64,000 nt of DNA from Calliopum simillimum (lineage: Eukaryota > Arthropoda > Insecta > Diptera > Lauxaniidae). The position numbers and the translations under genes were made by a program. Shown here piece after piece: positions 29,645 to 39,700 of the stretch; the stretch's first letter is position 1; each line of letters starts with the position of its first letter. The stretch lies in the NCBI GenBank assembly GCA_951812925.1, contig OX638372.1:67597407-67661406 (forward strand). The letters run 5' to 3'. The notes beneath the pieces were generated by a model. It searched no databases. It saw only the letters and a list, made by a program, of their open reading frames with translations, and was not told the origin of the DNA.

Positions 29645-30563
29645 CTGCAAATAAAAGAGAACACTTTAACTGAGATGCCCTTTGAAAGTTGACATTTTAA
29701 AACTAATTCTTACTTGCAATCTTCATTGGCTACAGTAAAATTAAATGCTTCCATTGGATTCCAAGCCAGTTTGTTGCTTTTCATGGTCATGACTATCTTA
29801 CGCAATGGATTGGCTTCACGTTGATCATAAAGTATAATACTACGATCACTGGCGCAACAAGCCAAAACAGACGTTTCCACTGGATTGAAAGCGATGCTGT
29901 GCAATGTGTCTACGCCCCACTTTAAGGATTTTAATGGATCGTTTCGATTTTCATCCCAAATTGAACAAACCTCACCACAAGTAGCAAAGATCGCTTCCTT
30001 TCGATGATGAGAAATTCCCAATATAATGGTACGACTTAGTATTGTGTTAATTGGCTCTTCGTCATCACCAACTTCAGGCACTTCGGTATTCCACAATTTA
30101 ATAATTTTATCATCTCCTACTGTGAAGAAACGTTTTCCGTCGACATTGTATGTGATACCACGTACAAAACCCTCATGAGCTACAAAGTTTCTTAAACTTA
30201 CTCGATTTGCCAAGTCCCAAAGGCGCACCTCACCATCGTAAGCACCTGTTAATAAAGTGGAGAGATATTTCGGATGCTTTCCAAAACATGAAACTCCGTC
30301 ACGGTGCCCACTAAGATTTCCCACGAATGGTTTGGCAAATACACGATCCAGTTTGGTTGCATTCAGCGCACGCACATATTCTCGTGTAGATTCCATGGGA
30401 TGCAAACTCGGATCATAATTACGTGGTACTAAAAGTGGATTAAGTGAAAAAAACAGTGAAATTCTGCTTATATTGATAATTTAATTGTTTTACCTCTGTG
30501 TAACTGATTTTTGGTTTCTCTGACATATGTGTCGGGATTACGGCTAATCACTTTAACTTTCAT
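29092..30563 (-). CDS. DCAF13: DCAF13/WDSOF1 (Sof1) WD40 ribosome-biogenesis protein, three exons
   Basis: Exons 30563-30494, 30428-29714 and 29644-29092 join to 445 aa, the family length. The protein should act in the nucleolus in the small-subunit processome for 18S rRNA maturation (yeast Sof1); in animals it is also called a CUL4-DDB1 substrate receptor. The N terminus (MKVKVISRNPDTYVRETKNQ) is the usual DCAF13 start. WD40 repeats run from about residue 60 to 345: GNLSGHRDGVSCFGKHP, LLTGAYDGEVRLWDL, FFTVGDDKIIKLWN, FVSGSYDKTIRIYNV, IFSGSDEMNIRMWKA. The Sof1 tail is LGVIRPRERAAFNYQEALKE, then HPQIKRIARHRQVPRH and a Lys-rich end. All splice sites are GT/AG on the minus strand. It faces the SWEET gene tail to tail; from memory the Drosophila homologues CG7272 and CG7275 are also close together. 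Confidence 0.95.
29714..30428 (-). CDS. DCAF13: DCAF13, coding exon 2
   Basis: Begins by completing a Val codon (VPRNYDPSLHPMESTREYVR) and ends NFTVANEDC plus two bases before donor GTAAGA. Contains the first WD40 repeats. Confidence 0.93.
30494..30563 (-). CDS. DCAF13: DCAF13, coding exon 1
   Basis: Short first exon of 70 nt encoding MKVKVISRNPDTYVRETKNQ LHR, with donor GTAAAA. The intron to exon 2 is only 65 bp. Start chosen because it gives the conserved family N terminus. Confidence 0.9.
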
Positions 30564-31634
30564 TATGAAAGTGACTGCAGTTATTTATTTTCACAACTAA
30601 ATTCAAATGTTCACTAATCCTTTATACGAAAATATGCGCAATAAAAAACAAAAACAGACACATGGTTGTTTTGACATTTAGCCCCATGATACAATTAACA
30701 AGGTAACGTCTGTAACTGACACGTTCTTCTTTTTTGATAGCAAGTACTGTCAAAATTAACCAGCAAAACAACAACAATTTTACAGTTTTCTGATTTTGAC
30801 ATTTGTCTCTGGGCGATTTGATTTGTTAATTTCGTTCTCGACTTTGCTCTTATTGACAGAACTTGCTACCAATTTTGTCCCCGCTTTGTTCGTTTCGACA
30901 ATTTGGCACTACCTCTATATTTGTACCATGATTAGCCCCTTTTACATTATCAGTGTAGCCATCAAACTGGCCATCAATATGTCATACCGAGTTTGTGTTT
31001 ACATGTTCAATAAACTGTCAATATTTAGTGTCCCAGCAGAAAATAAAACGAACACCTTCAGAAGTGGAGTAATCGATGGATGTTCTGAAAAGTAGTGAAA
31101 AAACGAACTACTCCTTTTCGGATTGATTAAGAAGCTCAAAAACGATGTACACAATGTTTACGTTTGATTTCGGGATTATTTCAGTAACCGAATGCGCTCG
31201 TATTTTTATTTTCATTTCAGTAATTTTATTGTTTCCATGGATTTTATTTTATTTTCTTGTTTGTGTTTTGTAGCGAAGGAAAATTTATTTCAATATAATA
31301 ATAAGAAAATATTTTACTATTTCTGAATAAAATTATTTATAACGGCGTAAACGGCAAAAAATCATTCATAAAGTATTCGGCGCTAAATTATGCAATTTTT
31401 CGTAAGAAAGAACAAATATTTCTTTGTAAGAGCAATGCAATTAATAACATTTCCCATTTCAGAAGAATTCAGAAAATAAGGCTACAACTACTAATCATAC
31501 ATCTGACACACGAATATTGAACGTGAAGCACAATTAATTTAAATTTGCTATAATGAATTTAATATAATTTTTCTTGTGGTCTTCAACAAATACATTTCAT
31601 TTTCTAAAAATGGAAGTATTTTATTCATTTGCGG
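30564..31634. other. DCAF13 upstream region, no further gene seen
   Basis: AT-rich. Presumably holds the DCAF13 promoter, but I see no TATA box or named element with confidence. A roughly 100-codon frame at 30796-31095 has no recognisable similarity. Confidence 0.4.
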
Positions 31635-31849
31635 CTGTTCAGATTGCGCCTTCCAATCAAAGGCATAAAATAATGTTCTGTTCATACTACCCCTTCCGAT
31701 CGAAGGCGCAAAATGATGTTCTGTTCAGATTGCGCCTTCCGATCGAAGGCACAAAATGATGTTTCGTTCATACTGCGCCTTCCTATCGAAGGCACAAAAT
31801 TATGTTTTGTTCAGATTGCGCCTACCAATGGAAGGTATAAAATGATGTT
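31635..31849. repeat. Tandem repeat, five units of 43 bp
   Basis: Five consecutive 43-bp units follow the pattern TGTTCAGATTGCGCCTTCC, then (A/G)ATCGAAGGC and ACAAAATGATGTT. Units 1, 3 and 5 have CAGATT while units 2 and 4 have CATACT, a higher-order alternation. Each unit contains a short palindrome around GCCTTCCGATCGAAGGC. No coding function is likely, since 43 is not a multiple of three. Confidence 0.9.
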
Positions 31850-32466
31850 TTATCGCAAAGAAATTCAAAGACACACATTCGTTTTCCATAGCCAAAAAGA
31901 AGAAACCCGATCCCCGACTATTCCGATTGCACCTTCTTGTAGAAGCCAACAAAGGAATGATACGATGAGCGGCCAGCGCTGAATAAAAGGAAAGTGTTTT
32001 CTGATGTGGCAATGGAATGATTCGAGCAACGAAAGGAATGTGCCAAACAGCTATGTTTGGATGATCAAACTTTCTGCTGGGGTTGCTTTGTACGCCAAAG
32101 AGAAAACAAAGCAACAGCGGATAAAATTTGTATCATAGAAATTGGTATGCTGATGGAAATAATAGAAATAAATTAATAAAAAATAGTGGAAACATCAAAA
32201 TATACACTATAAATTTATTTAAATGGGTCCAGAGAATTATTTGTCATTTCCGAACCCACTTTATCACCAAAAAAATGAGCTTTGGCCATTAATTAAAATT
32301 TTTTTAAATTAAAAATAAGCCTTTGATAAAAATAATAACAATCAGGTTTCAGTAAATTGACTTTGTCCCAGTCATAAAATTAAAAGGTTCTCTTTAAGCT
32401 CTCTTGGCTTCGTCTGGGTTCATGGAAATCACTTAACTCGAAAACCAGTTATCTGATTTGTATAAT
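31850..32466. other. Intergenic stretch without gene
   Basis: AT-rich, with a GATTGCACCTTCTTGTAGAA phrase soon after the 43-bp array that may be a degenerate extra unit. No protein-like frame. Confidence 0.35.
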
Positions 32467-32847
32467 AATAGCTTGTTTAAACCGAAGGTTTAAAATGGAA
32501 TTTAAGCCAGTTTCCGAATTAGGTCTTAATCTGGGCGTTGATCCCATGATTTACCATACAAAAATAAATCTGAGATTTAAAGTAAAAATTTTGTCTTAAT
32601 CACAACAAGGCTTCCGATTTTGGCAATTTTTGACGTAGTGACATCCCTGAAACTTTAACAATTGGCATAAATACAAAGCAAATGGAAGATAAATATTAAG
32701 AAGAAAATGAGATATAAGTTTAATTTACCTGCTTCTGACATTTACTGACAGAAATAAATCTATTTTGGCCGTTGGGAGTTGGTAGGATTTAACAATATGA
32801 TATACTTATCTCAGCAGAGCTAAACCTTCGGTGAAAACAGGCTATTA
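32467..32847. mobile_element. MITE with CCGAAGGTTTA ends, ~380 bp
   Basis: AATAGCTTGTTTAAACCGAA at the left is inverted at the right as CTTCGGTGAAAACAGGCTAT. It is related to the 135-bp element at 17090-17224 (ATAGCCTGTTTCCACCGAAG). Non-coding. Confidence 0.6.
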
Positions 32848-33729
32848 GGACAACCCCTAATTTGAAATTCCTTCGGTTTCGCCCGGGATTTCGGAAAAGT
32901 CCTAAGATCGAAAACCATTCCACCGATTGGAGTTATTTTTGCCAGTCATGGATATTATAGCCGATAATGCTTTAGAGCATGTTTTCTTTCAAAATTATAT
33001 CGGTTTTGTCTGGGATATCATTGAATGCATTACCTGCCTGTCTTTTTCTGCATTTATGCAGTTTGGAATATGAATGTATAGTATTTTCACACCATCCCCA
33101 AAACATAAAAATCTTCATAATTCTGAAGCTGTTTGACAGAAATTGATGAGATGTTTTTGGAATGGGTCGTTTGGGCGAACGATTTTCAAAAATTAAGAGC
33201 TGGTTCACACGGTTGACAAAATAGTCGGGGAACTAAAAAAATAAACGCCGTGAATTATGAAGGATAAACCGATAGTTTAGTCTGCCGTGTGTAAAATTTT
33301 TCATAAGCGAACACACCTTTTATAGTGTTGCCGAAAGTGTTGCCAAGTTGAAATAAAAGATATCAGAATGAAAAAGAATTGAAGAAAAACAAACAAAAAC
33401 TCAAAATTACAACGAAAAGAAAAAAAAAAAATCCTGAAAGACGAAAACTGAAAAGGAATGAGCGAAAAAGAAAATCCCGAAGAATTTTTCCAATTAGTAC
33501 GAGTGCGTTGAAAATTTTTTCTTGTAGAAAGAATTTAGTGAAAATCTCAAAAATTTCTAACTGGATTTTTAGTAGATGTTCAAAAATTAATAAAAAAGGA
33601 TACAAATTAATTTAATATAAAAAGGCAGCTAACAAAACTAAGAAAATTGCGAGATCTCACAGTCCGTGGACCAGGAAAGGTGAAAGTTCTTCGTCGCCTG
33701 GTGTTGCTTCTGGGAATTCAGCAGTTAAA
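32848..33729. other. Upstream region of the LisH-like gene
   Basis: Contains a purine-rich tract (about 33365-33480, mostly A and G). An open frame in register with the ATG at 33730 extends back to a stop at 33613-33615 and reads ARSHSPWTRKGESSSSPGVA-like residues, but has no ATG. Either the start is at 33730, or an upstream exon or non-AUG start exists. No other gene seen. Confidence 0.4.
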
Positions 33730-33741
33730 ATGAATAACTTG
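33730..33741 (+). CDS. LisH-like gene, first recognised coding exon
   Basis: Codes MNNL, donor GTAAAT. The context AAAATGAAT suits insect start sites. Very short; supported mainly because the next exon continues in frame. Confidence 0.6.
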
Positions 33742-36700
33742 GTAAATTTATAAAATTTCGTTACATTCGCTTTAATACAAAATAAAATCACTCCAGGATC
33801 ACGTTAAAAATTTCTATCCGGAAAATTATAAATTGGATTTATCGGAGACAATGAAGGCAGCGCTTTCAAAGGGTCCCACTGCGGCTGCTGGTGGTGGTAC
33901 TGTTGGCGGTTTAGGTGGGAGCAATGTTGGTGGTGGAAATAGTTTGAATTCATCTGGCTCTTCCGGTGGTCCACATAGTGATTTACAAACAGGAGGTGGA
34001 AATCCAAATTTACCAGGCATTGGATATGTCACAGAAAAACTATATATGCTGTTGCAGCTGTATTTGCAAAATAAAGGTTGGAATCCAAGTGCAGAGTTGT
34101 TGCAGTGTTTTACCGATTTAAAGGATAATGCATTACTACCGAGTGCCGCATATTTACAGTATGTACAAACTTCTTACAAATATTTTACAAAAATAAACTT
34201 TTTTCTTAAAATACACTTTAAACATCATAACTCAATAATAAAATACTGGCTTCATCTGTTAGGTCTTTTAATATTAAAGTACCTGGAGATCGATCCCTGC
34301 TCGGTATTCAGTATAATCTCATCATTTCGAATCTTTGTATTTTATATTTTACTAACAGCTTTCTTATGTGCTGCAATTCGTTTCTAAAAATTTTCATATA
34401 CGGGAGTTGCATCGGAGAAATTAAAAATATTTCAAGCTCCAAAAATCAAAATCAAAAATGTTAAAAAGTAATGATGTGTAAAACCGTAAACAAAATCTAA
34501 TCAGTAGACCCTGCTTAATTGACTTGATGAAAGTGCAAACTTTTCGGTTCAATTAACTGGGGCCCGCTTAATTGATCCGACTGTTCAATTAAAAAAATAC
34601 CGGATAATTGATCGTATGAGTCAATAGAAAAATTTAGCATTCGCCGATTTCAGTTTTAATTTATAGCCTTATCATGGAAGCCGAAATGAACCGAATGACT
34701 GATTTTCAACTGCTTACATCCCGAAAGTTAAGACAAGAATAAAAATGTTTGCTTATAAATCTTATTCTTTGATCTTAAATGAATGCTTAAGTCAAAGCAT
34801 GTTCTTCATGAAAAGTCTCAATCGGCTGATATTAACGATTGACTTTTAGTCACTTAATTCGTTTCGGCTTTCATGGTAAGGCTATTAATGGTTTTTTATG
34901 TGTTCAAAGCATTAAGAATTTCTTCAAGTCATAAGCTCCATAAGGAGATAACGATTCCATCAGTCTGCCGTGCTGAATCGGATGCCTAAGCACATGACCG
35001 GCCTGAAAAGGTTGCGAAAATCAGTTTTTTTTTTTGCAAATATCTCGCTAACGCACGACGTGCCTTAACCCGTTTTAAATCGAACGTCGTAGCACATCAA
35101 ATTTTTTCAGATTCTGTTTACTTATCGATGTATAAAAATATTTTCACGTGTGACTCCTCGACTAAATTTTGCGATAATCCCTTTTCCAATTGGGGCATTT
35201 TCCCATACAAAAAAAAAATTTAAAAATTTTTTTTTAACTAAATTAAACAAAAATCAAAATAATCACATTCGATGTGTTTTGCGATGCTAAACGCGAATCC
35301 GACCTCAAAATTGCTCTTTCGTGTATAGTTTTTGAGATATTCTAACCTAAAAATAAAAAAAGTCGGTTTTTGCCATTTTTTGAAGCTATATAACTATGTA
35401 ACATATCTTAAAATCTGGAAAAAAATTTGGTGTGCTACGACGTTCGATTTAAAACGAGTTAAGGCACGCCGTGAACGTGTATAAAAAGTTATTCAGGGTC
35501 AAATTTTTCCATTTTTTTATAATTTCTAGTAGCATTAGAAATAAAAAAAGGAACAGACGTTATTTTGACTATTCAAAACCTTTAAGTCCATCACATCAGT
35601 TCGGAGTAGGATTAAAATCTGTTCAGATTTTTCCATCAGTAAAATTTTTGTTACTTTTAATATTGTTGATCTTTTGAAAGGGGTTTTTTACATGTATTTT
35701 CATTTGGAAACCATTATCTTATTAATTAACCGTGAAAACCAATTAAGCGGGAATCAATTAACATGGGAATTTAGTTCAATTATCCGCGGAAGTCAATTAA
35801 AAGGGGGTCAATTAAGCGGGGTCTACTGTATGTAGTACCTATCGAAACAACACTTTATGCAGGTATCAATTATATTTCAAAAGTACGAATTGACTAAGGA
35901 AACACATTGAAACAGAAATTGTTATATGAAATTTCATTCAAATATAATTACTCGTTCCAGGGGCATTCGCAAACGAATGCTTCGACCTATGAAAAAATGT
36001 TTGCAGTTTTTATATGCCCGTGTTAATTTCTTAATAAGTACAAATCGAATATTGCAGCATGTGTCAAAATCAATTCAGTAGTCTAGAATTCAAATTTTTC
36101 ACTTGTTAAAAAGTGGGCGTGGAATTACTTTAGTTAGAGTTCGCCCTATGGCCGACATTCGACCAATTCAATATGACTTTATAGAAACTACGAAACTGTG
36201 AACTTAAGCAAACAAACTGTTACTAGGAATTATCTATGAGTATTAGCTTTTATGCACAACTCCTCACAAATTTTTACTACTTTTCGGAAAAAAATTATAA
36301 ACTATGATAGTTGAAAAAAAAAAAAAAATTATTGAAATATTACCGACAAGTCGTTACGAAATCCTTTCGAATTTATTGCAAAAACTCGAGAGAAAAAGTG
36401 TTAGAAATTCTTCAGAGAAATTTTTACGAAATAGTTACAAATTCGTTACGAAAACTCTAAACAGTTTCGAATTTGTTCCGAAAAACTCTGAATTCTGAAA
36501 AAGACGGAACATTTGGCTTGTTGGGAACTTTGTTCGCAAATTGGTTGTATTTTTCACAAATTGGTTTGCATTGGTGTACCCTTTTTAAAAGAAAAAAATA
36601 TTATTTTGTTCTCGTCCAGTTTTTTTTTTTAATACCATTTGAAAATGACACCATGAAGTGAAAATTCTTTCTTGTCATAACTTTAAAAAAAAAAAAAAAA

Positions 36701-39700
36701 AAAAATCATACAAGACCATTTCATAGCTCATTTTGAAGACAAGGAACAGTAATAAATAATATGCGTTTAATAGACCGAACCGATATAGTTTGTCTTCTGT
36801 ATATAACATCAAAAATCGAGTTTTTGAAGTTTTAGGTTAGAATATATCAAAAACCATTCAAGAAAGCATTTTTCGTTCTCTTTTAAAAAAAGTGAATAAA
36901 CAATTTAAAAAATTGTTTTTTTTTTTTAAATTGAACTTTTAGTCATATATTTGCAAAGATCGACTTACATATAAATCTATCAATGCATTTTTCTAACACA
37001 TAATTAAAAAATCAATTTTCTATATATAAAAATGTCATTAAGTAACACACTTAAAAATTCTTAAAGTTATTTGGGAGAACACGCCCTGGTAAGGTGGAAA
37101 CACCTGCAATCGGTATTGAATTTGTTCCAAAGGAACAACTATACCAAATATCAATAAATAACACAAAACAACAATTATGATATATCAATACGTATTAACA
37201 CACAAACAAAACTGGCAAAAGTCGGCTTCGTAGCAGGGCAAGGCTGGTGCAGTGGTAACGACTTCTGCTACCAACCGCGAGTTCCTTGGTTCAACTCACG
37301 CCCAGGCCAGAAACACAAAAAGTTTTCAAACTTGCAATTTTTCGATTATAATTAATTTAGTAAAATAAATATAATTATAATTACAACAAAAATAGTCTGA
37401 TGAGTCTTTGTGGCGAAAGACGAAACATATGTCACTTTAGCCGTGTTTTTAATCTGTTCCTTGAATTGTCATAATTATGTGTTAGAAAAATGCATTGATA
37501 GATTTATATGTAAGTCGATCTTTGCAAATATGTATGTATATGACTAAAAGTTCAATTAAAAAATCAATTTTCTATATATAAAAATGTCATTAAGTAACAC
37601 ACTTAAAAATTCTTAAAAAAAAAATTGTTTTATTTAGTTGTTTTTGATCAAAAGAAAACATGTATTTGCAATAAAAAATGGGTTATTTAAATTCACTTTT
37701 TGGCACTGTGATTAGAAGGTCAAAAATGAATAAATAGCGTTCACAAAACAGATGGATGTGACTGAAACAAAACAATATTTTTTTTTTATAATGAGGGTAC
37801 ACCAATACAAACCAATTTGTGAAGAATGTTCGTGTGACAAAAACAGTGTTTACCAGTGTATTTAACATCATAGACCTCTTTATTAGGTTTCTTTTAATAG
37901 CGTATAAAAGTGTTGTGGGCAGTGCCACGCCCTTTAACGAGTTCTCATTACATTAATTATCGTTATTAGTAGTATTACGCCCTAATCAAAATCGTTGCAG
38001 CCGTTTTTCAGAAACATTAAATACAATTTTTTCATTGCTAAAGAGTATGCGTGGCACTCTTTATATCCTGTCTTATTTTTTCTTATTACAAAGTACTGAT
38101 GGTCGACATGCATACACCAATTTTCATCAAAATATCTTATAAAGTTTGAGATACATACCATTTTACGCGTTTTACTTGTAAGGGGGGGTCACGTGCCTAA
38201 TAGCAAGTAGCCTCCCCACAGTTCATTTCAGAAAGATTACTTTATTCGATTTATTTTTATAACGTATTATGGTTTTGTGAGTGGTGCCTCGACCTCCCCC
38301 TTCTGCGAATGTTCCCAGTATAATGGCATATCACATATTAATCCTTGTGTTCAGAGATAATGGGGGTTATCGTGAATCAAGATTCCCGGGGAATTTTCTC
38401 AAACTGCTGTGCATTCTCTATTGCAGTTTAAGAAAATTCCCCGGGAATCTTGATTCACGATAACCCCCAATATCTCTAAATTTTTGATCAAAATTGTTGG
38501 GAGTCCTTTGCGAATAATATTGAATCAAAATTTTCAGTAGTTAAATAAAAAGTGGGCGAGGCTCTTCTTCGATGCTGCCCACTTTTCGTTATAACAAGTA
38601 TATATAAGTAATATCCGCCCACCAAATTTCATCAAACAAGATGACCAGATCAAATTTAAAATTTAGGGCAGTGCCGCGCCTCATGAGTATATCTGAAGTC
38701 AAAGCCTAGCTTATTCTATATTTTATGCCAATATCTAAGGATATCTGAAGTTTCATTAAAATCGCTACAGCCGTTTTCGAGAAAAAGTTTGGCCACAGAT
38801 AAACAAAAGTACATACAATTTTAGCTCGTATAAGCAAAGAATTGTGGCATGTTTTTTTGTTATTTGATTTAAGTATTAATTTTTATTTAAGATACCTCAA
38901 ATTAAAGTTTCGCCGAATTTATGTGGTTTTTATACCCTACACCCAGGGTATATTCACTTTGTCCTTCCGTTTGTAACGCAGAGAAGCAGGCGTGGCAGAT
39001 ATAGAAAAGTATATATATTCTTGATCAGCGTCACCTCCTGAGTCGATATAGCCATGTCCGTCTGTCTGGCTGGCTGGGTGGCTGGCTGTGTGTTGAAATA
39101 CACTTTTTGGGAAAACTGAGCAAGATAATTCAATGAAATTTAGTACACTGCCTCCGTCGTCAAAGTTAGCTCGGGGGATTGAAAATGAGCAAAATCGATC
39201 AACGGACACGCCTACCGCCCATACAAAAAATGTATTCAAAATGCAATTTTAGGAGTATTTTTCACGACAATGCAACCAAAATACACATAAATACTACAAA
39301 TTGTAAGCGCAAGTTCTGAAAAAAGACTAGGCGAATTCGGACAAAGGGGCGTGGCACCTCCCATATAACCAAATGCATCAAAACGCGTTCTTGAGATATT
39401 CAAACCAAATTCGACTCAGACACTAAAAATTATAAATGAAAGCTCTCAACAAAAATTAGTTGAAATCGGACAAGAGGGTGTGGCACCTCGCATATAAGCA
39501 AATGTTTCAAAATGCCATACTGAAAGAGTTTTTTGAGATAATCCAACCAAATTTCACTCAGACACTAAGAACTATAAATGCAAGCTCTGAGCAAAAGCTG
39601 GGTGAACTCGGACAAGAGGGCGTGGCACCTCCCATATGAGCAAAATTTCAAAAATACTGCAGTGTAGGGTATTTAATGTTTGGCCAGGCCAAAGGTTACA

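Larger units (their letters stand above)
34502..35828. mobile_element. CAGTAGACCCTGCTTAATTGAC-ended element with nested insertions
   Basis: CAGTAGACCCTGCTTAATTG at the left is inverted at the right as CAATTAAGCGGGGTCTACTG, with further AATTGA/TCAATT-rich subterminal repeats. CAG...CTG ends and a TA after the right end resemble pogo/Tigger-type elements, but no transposase remains. A MITE (34662-34887) and a foldback (35054-35476) lie inside. Confidence 0.65.

Noticed and set aside
30796..31095. A ~100-codon plus-strand frame upstream of DCAF13
   Set aside because: No recognisable similarity. It begins in the likely promoter region and has no supporting splice or poly(A) signals.
37228..37320. 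Functional tRNA gene
   Set aside because: Polymerase III box motifs are present, but I cannot fold a proper acceptor stem and cloverleaf, and the sequence runs into a tail. SINE or pseudogene fits better.
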